From positions 2,170,001-2,234,000 of the forward strand of contig NZ_CP162005.1 of assembly GCF_040822065.1 (NCBI RefSeq): 64,000 nucleotides of DNA, given 5' to 3'. Positions 28,851 through 37,592 of this stretch are shown here, piece after piece. Made by a program: the position numbers and the translations under genes. Below the pieces are notes generated by a model that saw only the letters and a program-made list of their open reading frames with translations, was not told where the DNA came from and did no database searches. The first letter of the stretch is position 1. Each line of letters begins with the position of its first letter. The DNA is from Pedobacter sp. WC2423. GTDB taxonomy: Bacteria; Bacteroidota; Bacteroidia; Sphingobacteriales; Sphingobacteriaceae.

Positions 28851-28915
28851 CAACAAAACAAAACTTAGATCTAACCAAAATCAAGTACCCTATGCAACCT
28901 TTGAGACTGCAATTG

Positions 28916-28986
28916 ACGTCATGGGCGGATTCGAACCGCCGTTAAGGGTTTTGCAGACCCACACCTCACCACTCGGCCACATGACT
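28916..28986 (-). tRNA. tRNA-Cys (anticodon GCA)
   Basis: On the minus strand a 71-nt cloverleaf can be folded. The acceptor arm is AGTCATG/CATGACG; the anticodon loop CTGCAAA presents GCA inside a GGGT/ACCC stem; the T arm is GGCGG-TTCGAAT-CCGCC; position 73 is U, the bacterial tRNA-Cys discriminator. CCA is not encoded. The terminal acceptor pair reads A1-G72, a mismatch. Confidence 0.93.
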
Positions 28987-29165
28987 ATTTTTTGGAGAAA
29001 AACACCACTAAAGTTCCTTTTCCCCTTTGTAAATCCTTACAAATCTTTCGTTCTGATAGCAAATATAATAATGTCTACTTAAATAGTAGTATTTATTTTA
29101 AATATTTTTATTCTTTCTCCTATTTCAAGCATTCAGTGGAAAGCCTTATCTTTATCAACAACACT

Positions 29166-32100
29166 ATGACCGACATTCCCAACCTATTTGAAACTGCCAG
29201 AACCCCCTCCAATACCTATATAATCACTGATTTTAAGCCCGCTCTTTTCAATACAGTTTTTATATTAAAACACAGTTCCGCTCAGGCTGATACTACGGCA
29301 CCAAATTATTTCAATCTCGTACCCCAGCACATTTCTATAGGTTACGCCTCTTTTTTCAATAATAGCAGTGCCATTAAATTCCCGCAAGTTGATGTCCGGC
29401 TTCATCAAAACAATTTAATTTTATCCTGCCGTTGCTCTGCCATTAAAAGCAGACTATGCGAACACCAGATGCAGGTACTCTTTAACCTGATAGAACGTCC
29501 AGAGCTCCGCATTTTTTTTGACCAGCAGCTCAGACATGAAAAAATAAGAACATTCGCGACTGCTTATGGTCTGGAGAATGAAAGTCCTGACGATTTGTTC
29601 ACCCTGGAATACGCCAATAAGAAATTTGAGATCATTCCTGTGATCAAAGACCTGCTTCCCATCACAAAAGAGAATAATAACCTCCTTAAGGAGCTGCTCT
29701 TACCAAAACCAGGGCTTCCATTTTTAAAACATAGCCCTGTAGAAGAAGACACCAATAAGATCCTGGTTTTAAAACAGCACCGTTATTACTCTCATTTTCA
29801 GGCAGACTTGCTGGAATGCGCACTAACAGCTACTGGTAAAATAAAAAACCCATTGAAGCAATTGAATGCAATGGATTACATATGGGCGACAGAAAATCCA
29901 GAAGAACTAAAATTCTATACAGCAGTCTCCAAATTCCAGCAGAACTATGAAACTGCTCAGGCAGAGGCAGATGTCAATGGACTAAAAGCCCTCGTCAAAA
30001 ACCCTCTTGAATTAGCTGTCTTTTACCATGACCCGAAGATTTCTCCAAACCTGACTATTAGTTCTATCATCCCAGTCAACCTAAAAAGCCTTCAACTCGA
30101 CATCCGTCTTGCTGTAAACCTAACAAATGGCTTCTACACGATTTCAGGTGAGCTTATTTTAGAAAACAAAACATACGACCTTAAGTTCCTCAACCTAAAA
30201 TTCAGCTATTTTATATTTTACAACGACACCCTATACCTCATCGATAACCCGGATTTCCTGAGAGTTGTGGATTTCTTCAGGCAAAATAACAACCATCTGG
30301 TGATCCATGAATCAAAATATCCGGAATTTAAAGAAGACATCCTTTCCAGACTAGAGAACAAAATTCATATCAATTACTCTTACCTGAAACCCGCTACCCA
30401 CGAACAATTAGTAGAAACCCACTTTGATCAGTCCACAGAAAAAATAATTTATCTCTCAGACTCTGAAAACTACGTTTTAATTACCCCCGTAATGAAATAT
30501 GGGAATGTTGAGGTTCCCGTCCTGTCCAGAAAGCAAATCCATGCCGCAGATCATGCCGGTAATATATTTACCGTAACCCGGGATGAACAGCAGGAGCTGC
30601 AGTTTATCTCTTCCATGACCCGTCAGCATCCCCACTTTGAAGAGCAGCTGGACAAAGACTGCTTTTACCTGCATAAAAAACGTTTCCTCGACGAAGGATG
30701 GTTCCTGGCTGCCTTTGAAGAATGGCATCAGCAAAACATCACCATACTAGGCTTTAACCAACTTAAGGGCAATCACGTCAACCCTAACAAGGCCAAAATA
30801 ACCATCGCCGTAAACAGTGGCCTCAACTGGTTTGACACTGCATTCGAAGTCGCATTCGGCAATCAGAAAGTACCGCTCAAACACCTGCACAGATCAATCA
30901 GAAATAAAAGCAAATTTGTCAAACTCGGTGACGGCACTATGGGTCTGCTCCCCCAGGAATGGATCGATCGCCTGACTAAATATTTCAATGCCGGAGAGGT
31001 CGTAGACGAATCCATCCGTACCCCAAAAGTAAACTTCACTGAAATCACAGACCTTTACGAAGAAGAGGTGTTGTCCACAGTAGTAAAACTGGAACTAAGC
31101 GCCTATAAAGCAAAGATTGCAGACTTTAAAAACATCAAAAAAGTAGAAATTCCAGCTGCCCTGAACGCAACCCTTCGTGACTACCAGAAAGAAGGCCTGA
31201 ACTGGCTGAACTTCCTCGATGAATTTAATTTCGGCGGCTGTCTGGCAGATGATATGGGTTTGGGTAAAACCATCCAGATCATTGCATTTATACTTTCCCA
31301 GCGCAATAAAGGTCACCAAAATACCAACCTCATTGTTGTACCCACTACCCTGATCTTTAACTGGCAGGCAGAAATAGCGAAATTTGCCCCCGACCTTAAA
31401 ATACACACCATTTACGGTGCAGACCGGATAAAAGATCACGAAGACTTCAGCAATTACGAAATTATTCTGACCTCTTATGGCACCCTGCTCTACGATATCA
31501 ACTGGCTAAAAAACTACTTCTTTAATTATATTTTCCTGGATGAGTCCCAGACTATAAAAAATCCAGACTCCCTGCGTTACAGCGCAGTTCGTTTGCTGCA
31601 ATCCAGAAATAAGATTGCTATAACTGGTACCCCGATCGAAAATAACACCTTTGACCTTTACGGACAACTCTCCTTTGCCTGTCCCGGATTACTCGGCAGT
31701 AAACAATACTTCAGGGACCATTACTCTTCCCCGATAGATAAATTCAAAGACACCCGGGCCGCCACCAACCTAAAAAAGAAGGTGAGTCCCTTTATCCTGC
31801 GCAGAACAAAAAAAGAAGTGGCCTCAGAACTCCCGGACAAAACCGAGATGGTGATTTACTGTGAGATGGGCACCACTCAAAAAAACGCCTACGACGCCTG
31901 CAAAAACGAGTACAAGAAATTCCTGCTATCCGAAAAAGACGACCACGCAGAAAAGCACACCCTACACATCCTCAAAGGCCTAACCCAGCTCAGACAGATC
32001 TGTAACTCTACTGCCCTGCTCAAAGACAACCTTCTTCACGGTGCCACCTCTTCTAAAATCACGACACTGATGGAAGAAATAGACAGTCACTCCCCCCAGC

Positions 32101-32552
32101 ATAAAATCCTGGTATTCTCACAATTCGTGACGATGCTTGACCTGATCAAAAAAGAACTCGAGCACAAGGAGATCCCATTTGAATACCTCAGTGGAAAAAC
32201 CACAAACAGAGAAAAGAAAGTAGAAAACTTCCAGCAGAACGACAACATACGCGTCTTCCTGATTAGTCTGAAAGCAGGCGGAACCGGCCTTAACCTTACC
32301 CAGGCAGACTACGTATACCTCGTAGACCCCTGGTGGAACCCTGCCGTAGAAAACCAGGCTATCGACCGTTGTTACCGGATCGGCCAGAAGAAAAACGTAG
32401 TGGCGATCAGATTAATCTGTCCAGACACTATCGAAGAAAAGATCATGAAACTTCAGGAAACAAAAAAGGAGCTCGTTAACGACATCATACAAACCGATAC
32501 TTCCCTACTAAAGTCACTCTCAAAAGCTGACCTTATCGAACTATTCAGTTAA
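29166..32552 (+). CDS. SNF2-family helicase with N-terminal SWIM zinc finger
   Basis: From ATG 29166 (MTDIPNLFE) the 1128-residue protein has a SWIM finger C88-R-C90-x7-C98-E-H100 and a long middle part. The SNF2 ATPase follows: motif I DDMGLGKT with K701, motif II D792ESQ in place of the usual DEAH/DEAQ, motif III AITGTPIEN, and the C-terminal helicase half with GGTGLNLTQADYVYLVDPWWNPAVENQAIDRCYRIGQ. It is a DNA translocase of the Swi2/Snf2 superfamily; bacterial members (RapA-like or SWIM-SNF2) remodel protein-DNA complexes. The first 58 codons of the longer frame (from 28992) have atypical composition and are not included. It is monocistronic. Confidence 0.95.
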   Translation: MTDIPNLFETARTPSNTYIITDFKPALFNTVFILKHSSAQADTTAPNYFNLVPQHISIGYASFFNNSSAIKFPQVDVRLHQNNLILSCRCSAIKSRLCEHQMQVLFNLIERPELRIFFDQQLRHEKIRTFATAYGLENESPDDLFTLEYANKKFEIIPVIKDLLPITKENNNLLKELLLPKPGLPFLKHSPVEEDTNKILVLKQHRYYSHFQADLLECALTATGKIKNPLKQLNAMDYIWATENPEELKFYTAVSKFQQNYETAQAEADVNGLKALVKNPLELAVFYHDPKISPNLTISSIIPVNLKSLQLDIRLAVNLTNGFYTISGELILENKTYDLKFLNLKFSYFIFYNDTLYLIDNPDFLRVVDFFRQNNNHLVIHESKYPEFKEDILSRLENKIHINYSYLKPATHEQLVETHFDQSTEKIIYLSDSENYVLITPVMKYGNVEVPVLSRKQIHAADHAGNIFTVTRDEQQELQFISSMTRQHPHFEEQLDKDCFYLHKKRFLDEGWFLAAFEEWHQQNITILGFNQLKGNHVNPNKAKITIAVNSGLNWFDTAFEVAFGNQKVPLKHLHRSIRNKSKFVKLGDGTMGLLPQEWIDRLTKYFNAGEVVDESIRTPKVNFTEITDLYEEEVLSTVVKLELSAYKAKIADFKNIKKVEIPAALNATLRDYQKEGLNWLNFLDEFNFGGCLADDMGLGKTIQIIAFILSQRNKGHQNTNLIVVPTTLIFNWQAEIAKFAPDLKIHTIYGADRIKDHEDFSNYEIILTSYGTLLYDINWLKNYFFNYIFLDESQTIKNPDSLRYSAVRLLQSRNKIAITGTPIENNTFDLYGQLSFACPGLLGSKQYFRDHYSSPIDKFKDTRAATNLKKKVSPFILRRTKKEVASELPDKTEMVIYCEMGTTQKNAYDACKNEYKKFLLSEKDDHAEKHTLHILKGLTQLRQICNSTALLKDNLLHGATSSKITTLMEEIDSHSPQHKILVFSQFVTMLDLIKKELEHKEIPFEYLSGKTTNREKKVENFQQNDNIRVFLISLKAGGTGLNLTQADYVYLVDPWWNPAVENQAIDRCYRIGQKKNVVAIRLICPDTIEEKIMKLQETKKELVNDIIQTDTSLLKSLSKADLIELFS

Positions 32553-32604
32553 CCCCGAAATTCTCAAAGCTATCCTGAGGGTATTAACGCCCGATACTCC
32601 AAAA

Positions 32605-32723
32605 AGCAATCCCAACAGCAATCCTGATAACAATCCAACAAGTAATCCTAATAATAATCCAACAAGTAAACCACTCACAATCCAACAAGCAATCTTAATA
32701 ACAATCCAACAAGTAAACCAGAG
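32605..32723. repeat. 12-bp minisatellite, 10 units
   Basis: Ten units of 12 bp (one of 11) related to AGCAATCCAACA run from 32605 to 32723 and partly alternate in a 24-bp higher-order pattern. Read on the minus strand they encode a Gly-Leu-Leu-rich frame, which explains the apparent 65-codon hydrophobic ORF there. Confidence 0.85.
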
Positions 32724-32727
32724 AAAT

Positions 32728-32806
32728 AAAAAAACCATATGTGTGTTTTCCAGACCTTATTCCCGTTTCAGGGAATTCCAGTCGGAAAACACATATATGG
32801 TTTTTT
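32728..32806. terminator. Long hairpin with nested inner stem, bidirectional terminator
   Basis: Outer arms (32728-32751 and 32784-32806) pair over about 22 bp with one mismatch around the core CATATGTGTGTTTTCC. An inner stem ATTCCC/GGGAAT (32759-32764, 32771-32776) is nested inside. A-run and T-run flanks suit termination of both the helicase and the convergent unknown gene. Confidence 0.75.
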
Positions 32807-32829
32807 ATATTTCCCTTTTACAAAACCCT

Positions 32830-33507
32830 TTACACAGCAGTAAACTTGTACACCAACCCTTCCCCTTCACTAGAAAACGATAACCCATACTCCCCCCCAT
32901 CCTCACTCACATAAACCTTTCCCTCAGCAAACCCCGTCAACCCCTTTTTACTAACCTGTTCAAAATAACTCTGAAAATCCTGCTTCAACCCCTCCTCACT
33001 CTTTGGCCCACTCGCAAGCGTCTGTTCCGGAAGCGACGACGACCTCATCTTGTCCAACCCTAACATCATAATATCAAAATACCACGAATCCGTCAACTTC
33101 ATAGCCTCAATAGCTAACCCATCCACGAACCCCAGTAAATTATGTCTGAAACTTGTCCCCTCATCCATAAAAAACCTTAACCCCGTAGACTTCGTCCACT
33201 CCGCGCGCTCCCCCACATCACCATTATCACTCACTCCGTAAAAAGCCACCAGATACTCCAGCGACCCCGTTACAATCTTCTCTTCATGATTTATATTCTC
33301 ATCCAGCACCTGCTGAGAAACACTGCTCATTAACCTGTCAAAATACGAAGAATCCCCCGTAAAGCTCATTCCGGAAATCTTTACTCCCGGTAAACCACCA
33401 CAACCCCTGCGGGCGAGGATTCCACTCTTGTAAATTTTTATATTCAGTGCCTCTTCCGTTCCCGACTTCACCGTGATTAACACCTGTTCAACTTCAGACT
33501 TATTCAT
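32830..33507 (-). CDS. Hypothetical protein, 225 aa
   Basis: From ATG 33507 (MNKSEVEQVLITVKSG) the protein is soluble and without recognisable domain. A Gly-rich turn (RRGCGGLPGVKISGMSF) lies near residue 35. The middle (SLEYLVAFYGVSDNG, WYFDIMMLGLDKMRSSSLPEQTLASG) and end (GEYGLSFSSEGEGLVYKFTAV) look alpha/beta. The gene is strongly G-rich on its coding strand: in the 60 bases from 33181 the plus strand has 29 C and 7 G. It sits between a helicase and a TonB receptor operon without clear linkage to either. Confidence 0.6.
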   Translation of the reverse strand: MNKSEVEQVLITVKSGTEEALNIKIYKSGILARRGCGGLPGVKISGMSFTGDSSYFDRLMSSVSQQVLDENINHEEKIVTGSLEYLVAFYGVSDNGDVGERAEWTKSTGLRFFMDEGTSFRHNLLGFVDGLAIEAMKLTDSWYFDIMMLGLDKMRSSSLPEQTLASGPKSEEGLKQDFQSYFEQVSKKGLTGFAEGKVYVSEDGGEYGLSFSSEGEGLVYKFTAV

Positions 33508-33554
33508 CTCTAATAAATTATAAACGAGCAAACCGCCCGGCCGCGAAATTACAA

Positions 33555-34367
33555 TTAAAATTTAGCTATAGCACTTATATTCGTAGACTGACAAGCATTA
33601 AATACCCCTAAAGCACCACCAGAAATATTGCTCAGCGGATTCGCTGGGTTATCAGTTTCCTGACCAATAGTCGCATTTAAAGTTCTATAATAATCATAAG
33701 TACCCTTATCAATACACTGCAACTCCACCCGCATTAAATCACCATTATTGATCAGCGGATTACCAAACTTCTTATCCGTCTCATAATAAAGCTGATTATC
33801 GAAAGTCCTGCCATCGGTCGCATCATCATTGCGAACAAAAGACCCCTTTACCAATATGCCATTTACCCATTGTCTGACTCTGTAATAATTCCCCTTACCC
33901 ACCGGATCAGTAAACACAGGCACCATAAAAATCTTGTCCTTGTCCAGCTCAAAATATTTTGCATAAAGCTTATCCACCTTAACCGCCTTCAAAGGAATCG
34001 CAGAAGTCGCTACATAAGTTTTGCCACTCAACTTTACAGTCATCTGGTAAGTATGACCAGCTATCCCCTGCAACGTACTCGTTGTATAAACACCAGCACT
34101 CTTATTCGTTAACATTTCTGTAACCCCCGCAGTTACATCCTTAATTTCGACTACTGCATCATTGCGGCCCACAAAATTATTATCACCACTAAAATCTTTT
34201 GTTTCCGAAACACTCACCTGATAAGGCCCCGCATTGGCAGTAATTTCACCCTCAATTACGATTTGTATAGCCGAACCATCCAGCTTTACATCAATCACTT
34301 TTTCACAAGCACTGAAAATAAACGGTAATATCAATAAACAGAAAACACGAATACTGCGTCTCATCAT
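33555..34367 (-). CDS. DUF4249 lipoprotein, partner of TonB receptor
   Basis: From the ATG at 34367 (MMRRSIRVFCLLILPFIFSAC) the 270-residue protein has a lipoprotein signal and the DUF4249 opening CEKVIDVKLDGSAIQIVIEGEITANAGPYQVSVSETKDF. A beta-rich Ig-like domain and a larger C-terminal part (YRVRQWVNGILVKGSF, FDNQLYYETDKKFGNPLINNGDLMRVELQCID) follow. Its start codon is one base after the stop of the TonB receptor gene, so the pair is translationally coupled. DUF4249 proteins are typically surface lipoproteins encoded with such receptors and may bind the ligand; this is inference. Confidence 0.9.
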   Translation of the reverse strand: MMRRSIRVFCLLILPFIFSACEKVIDVKLDGSAIQIVIEGEITANAGPYQVSVSETKDFSGDNNFVGRNDAVVEIKDVTAGVTEMLTNKSAGVYTTSTLQGIAGHTYQMTVKLSGKTYVATSAIPLKAVKVDKLYAKYFELDKDKIFMVPVFTDPVGKGNYYRVRQWVNGILVKGSFVRNDDATDGRTFDNQLYYETDKKFGNPLINNGDLMRVELQCIDKGTYDYYRTLNATIGQETDNPANPLSNISGGALGVFNACQSTNISAIAKF

Positions 34368-34368
34368 T

Positions 34369-36693
34369 TTAAAATTTAAAGTTGTAAGAAAAAGAAGGAA
34401 CGAACCTGAACAACGAAGTCTGTACAGCCTGTGTACGGGAACGATCATCAGGATTATCACGGAAAGTAATTGCATAAGCATTTTCACGCCCATAAGCATT
34501 ATACAATCCAAAAGCCAGCTCAGAAGAGAAGTTTTTACGCTCCTTTAACTTGCACGTGGCACTCAGATCCAACCGGTGATAAGCAGGCATACGGTAAGCA
34601 TTACGCTGCGTATACAAGAAAACCACCTGGTTATCCGAATAATATTTACCACTCGGGAAAGAAACTGCGTTACCCGTATAATAAACAAAAGTTGCCGAAA
34701 GTGACCACTTCTTATTCACCTCATACATCCCAACAACCGAGAGATCATGCGTTCTATCCTGTCTGGCAGCATACCAATCCCCATTATTAATCCCATCGAT
34801 CATTTTTTCCGAACGCGATAAAGTATAGCCAATCCAACCCGTCAAACGGCCCGTCTTTTTGCGTAATAACAACTCAATCCCGTAAGCCCTGCCCTTACCA
34901 AATAAAAGCTGAGGCTCAATCGGATCATTACTTCTGATGTTCGCCCCATCCCTGTAGTCCACCTGGTTATTCATCACCTTATAATACGTTTCCGCACTAA
35001 ACTCAAAAGTATTATCCTTCAGATTACGGAAATAGCCCAGTGAAACCTGGTCGGAAGTTTCCGGTTTGATAATATTATTAGTAGCGACCCATTTATCCGT
35101 TGGACTGCTCGTGGCAGAATTCGACAACTGGTGAATAGACTGTGTATTTCTGCCATAAGCAGCTTTCAAAGACGAAACCGTATTCAGCTGATAAGCCGCA
35201 GAAAACCTAGGCTCTAAATTCAGATAAGTTTTTACAATTTTACCCTTATCATAATGAAGCGTATCCGAAATTGTACCTGCACTATTCAATGTATAAAAAT
35301 TATTATCACCACCTAAAACAGAGAAAGCACTCACACGTACCCCATACTCAACCTTCAAACGATCAGAAGCCTTCCACTCATTACTCGCATAAGCAGCATT
35401 TTCCCAGCTATGCGTATAAGCCTGGCTCCGTAAAGTAAAATCGCCACTATACTCACCCGGTTTAATCGTATGATAAATAGAGTTCACCCCAAACTTCCAC
35501 GTATTGTTCGTATTCGGGTAAAAACTGAATTCCTCCTTCAAATTCCAGTCCTTGATCTGGGAAGTGATCCTTCCATTAAACGAAGAAGAATTTGTCAAGT
35601 CAATATTGTACCGGTAATCACTATAAATTAAAGATGTATTAGAAAATAACTTAGGACTGAACTGGTGATTCCACCTTAAAGTAGCCGTTTTATTTCCCCA
35701 ATCCAGGCCAAATAACCCGCCCAGGCCTAACTTATCCTGTCCAAGATAACCAGATAAGAAAACCTTATCATGCTCTCCAAACTGGTAATTCGCTTTCAGG
35801 TTCAAATCATAAAAGTACAAAGCACTCTTTTTGATTACCGTATCACTGCTCGCTTTTAAAAAAGCATCCACATAAGTACGTCTGGCACTGATTAAAAAGG
35901 ATCCTTTATTCTTTACAATTGGCCCTTCAACCGTTAACCGCGAAGCAATGATCCCAATTCCCCCATTCACACTCAGCTTCTGGTTATTTCCCTCATTCAT
36001 CTTAACATCCATCACTGAAGACAAACGTCCGCCGTACTGTGCAGGCGTGTTTCCCTTATATAAGGTTACATCCTTAATCGCATCCGAATTGAACGTAGAA
36101 AAGAAACCCAGTAAATGTGAAGGATTATAAACGATGGCCTCATCCAGTAAAATCAGGTTCTGATCCGCAGCACCACCTCTCACAAAGAAGCCGCTGTTTC
36201 CCTCTCCCGCCGATTTTACACCCGGTAAAAGCTGTACTACTTTGATCAGGTCCCTTTCTCCAAAAAGAACAGGAACCCTGTCAATCTCTTTCATGCTCAG
36301 TTTCTCAACCCCCATTTTTGCAGACTTGACACGTTCATCCTTAGGTGCTGCTGAGATTACGACCTCAGAAAGATTATTATCCTGAGGAACCAAAGAAATT
36401 TTAAGCTGTATATTTTTATCCAGATTGATTGTTCTGGTATCAATGATATAACCCACAGAACCAATCAGTAATTTATAAAGCCCGCTTTGTGTAGTCAGGG
36501 AGAAAAAACCATATTCATTGGAAGTTGTGGAGACATTAGCAGCTCCCTCCACTCTGATTGTCGTGCCAATTAATTGTTCACCCGTCCGGGCGTCTTTCAC
36601 ATAACCGCTGATGGTATGTTTTGTTTGCGCATTGATTTTAAAAGTAGTTAGAAAAATCAGCAAAGATATAATGAACAGTGCTTTTATAGTCAT
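34369..36693 (-). CDS. TonB-dependent receptor with carboxypeptidase-regulatory domain
   Basis: The 774-residue protein has a signal peptide (LFIISLLIFLTTFKINAQ), a carboxypeptidase-regulatory-like domain (HTISGYVKDARTGEQLIGTTIRVEG), a plug (EIDRVPVLFGERDLIKVVQLLPGVKSAGEG, GFFVRGGAADQNLILLDEAIVYNPSHLLGFFSTFN) and a 22-strand-type barrel ending FSYNFKF. The plug resembles receptors that pair with DUF4249 rather than SusD. Substrate unknown. The DUF4249 gene follows immediately. Confidence 0.94.
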   Translation of the reverse strand: MTIKALFIISLLIFLTTFKINAQTKHTISGYVKDARTGEQLIGTTIRVEGAANVSTTSNEYGFFSLTTQSGLYKLLIGSVGYIIDTRTINLDKNIQLKISLVPQDNNLSEVVISAAPKDERVKSAKMGVEKLSMKEIDRVPVLFGERDLIKVVQLLPGVKSAGEGNSGFFVRGGAADQNLILLDEAIVYNPSHLLGFFSTFNSDAIKDVTLYKGNTPAQYGGRLSSVMDVKMNEGNNQKLSVNGGIGIIASRLTVEGPIVKNKGSFLISARRTYVDAFLKASSDTVIKKSALYFYDLNLKANYQFGEHDKVFLSGYLGQDKLGLGGLFGLDWGNKTATLRWNHQFSPKLFSNTSLIYSDYRYNIDLTNSSSFNGRITSQIKDWNLKEEFSFYPNTNNTWKFGVNSIYHTIKPGEYSGDFTLRSQAYTHSWENAAYASNEWKASDRLKVEYGVRVSAFSVLGGDNNFYTLNSAGTISDTLHYDKGKIVKTYLNLEPRFSAAYQLNTVSSLKAAYGRNTQSIHQLSNSATSSPTDKWVATNNIIKPETSDQVSLGYFRNLKDNTFEFSAETYYKVMNNQVDYRDGANIRSNDPIEPQLLFGKGRAYGIELLLRKKTGRLTGWIGYTLSRSEKMIDGINNGDWYAARQDRTHDLSVVGMYEVNKKWSLSATFVYYTGNAVSFPSGKYYSDNQVVFLYTQRNAYRMPAYHRLDLSATCKLKERKNFSSELAFGLYNAYGRENAYAITFRDNPDDRSRTQAVQTSLFRFVPSFSYNFKF

Positions 36694-36795
36694 TTAATTT
36701 AAACGGTTTCTGGAAATATGCGCTAAACTAAATAAAATTGCACGTAGAAATTGTTAAATCTGCAAATAAATATTTCTTAACTGTTAAATACAATC

Positions 36796-37581
36796 CTAAA
36801 GTGCCGTGAATTCCAGCACTGCCACATCAGCAAGAATGATCTGATCACCCGTTTTCAAAATATACCCCACTTGCGTGGAATTTAACTTATGTGTAGTTTC
36901 ATCTTTCGCCGCTCTTACTTTAGTTTTATTTCCCGGAGGCACTCCACCCTCATCAGCATATAACTTAAAACAGGCCTGCTGCCCGTCCCATTCCACATGT
37001 GCATGCTGTCTGCTGATATATTTATTACTATCCTGAGCCTCAGCCGGAAAAGCGATCATATTTTGTCTGAAACTACCATCACTTCCCTGTACATTACTTT
37101 CTCTGCCTATATTAATCCGTCCTGTTTCTGCCTTAATCACATAAACCTCCTGTTCAGCCCGGCCGGTAATTACCTTTAAACTTGCAGTTAAGCTACTTTC
37201 ACGACCAGCAGCAGCGGTCGAACCAGAACTCTTCAGTACCAATCCTACTTTAAGCTGGGTACGCTGAATCACACCTTCCGGAAACTCAGTCACATAATGC
37301 ACTATCAACTTCCATCCATCAGGAAGATCCAAGGCAAAATTATCAGCAATGCGCTGTACCTCCTCCTGAAACTTTTCAGGTGCAGCGCTATATAAAGCAG
37401 TCTCATAATTAAATAACTCTTCCGCTCTTACCCTGACAAAAAGCTCCAGTGCTTTTAAATATTTGCCCTCTCCACCATCCAGCTGTTGCAGCTCTTCTTT
37501 AATAAACTGCAAAATCTCATCCCTTAAACCCTTGGCATCTAAAGGTGTATTTCCTTTATTCTTCTTGAAAAAATCAAACAT
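36796..37581 (-). CDS. FHA-domain protein of the kinase/cell-wall cluster (FhaB-like role)
   Basis: The 261-residue cytosolic protein has a helical N-terminal region (about 15-115; LRDEILQFIKEELQQL, FQEEVQRIADNFALDLPDGWKLIVHYVTEF) and a C-terminal FHA domain (about 140-258). The phosphothreonine-binding signature is present: G159-R160, S190-RQH193, then a variable loop (YADEGGVPPGNKTKV) and a final strand ILADVAVLEF. FHA domains read Thr-phosphorylated partners, here presumably substrates of the kinase at the head of the cluster. It is the last gene, 11 nt after the RodA-transpeptidase fusion. Confidence 0.88.
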   Translation of the reverse strand: MFDFFKKNKGNTPLDAKGLRDEILQFIKEELQQLDGGEGKYLKALELFVRVRAEELFNYETALYSAAPEKFQEEVQRIADNFALDLPDGWKLIVHYVTEFPEGVIQRTQLKVGLVLKSSGSTAAAGRESSLTASLKVITGRAEQEVYVIKAETGRINIGRESNVQGSDGSFRQNMIAFPAEAQDSNKYISRQHAHVEWDGQQACFKLYADEGGVPPGNKTKVRAAKDETTHKLNSTQVGYILKTGDQIILADVAVLEFTAL

Positions 37582-37592
37582 CCTTAATTCAA

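Larger units (their letters stand above)
27262..28915. other. 1.65-kb gene-poor region with repeats
   Basis: No convincing gene is visible between the sigma factor and tRNA-Cys. There are two weak frames. One on the minus strand (27721-27515, 68 codons, MQIESFQRNFQRHKS with one hydrophobic stretch) has no recognisable family. One on the plus strand (28137-28361, MRIIIGSLTGKISKGIQ) is discussed separately. The stretch 27.8-28.07 kb is clearly less AT-rich than its flanks and holds three sets of short repeats. Two hairpins follow at 28571-28598 and 28823-28850. Confidence 0.6.

Noticed and set aside
28992..29165. 58-codon N-terminal extension of the SNF2 helicase
   Set aside because: It begins next to the tRNA 5' end, is rich in Tyr/Phe/Ser/Lys unlike the family, and ATG 29166 gives a normal start.
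32541..32738. 65-codon minus-strand frame rich in Gly-Leu-Leu
   Set aside because: It is the translation of the 12-bp minisatellite, runs into the helicase coding end and changes phase at the 11-bp unit.
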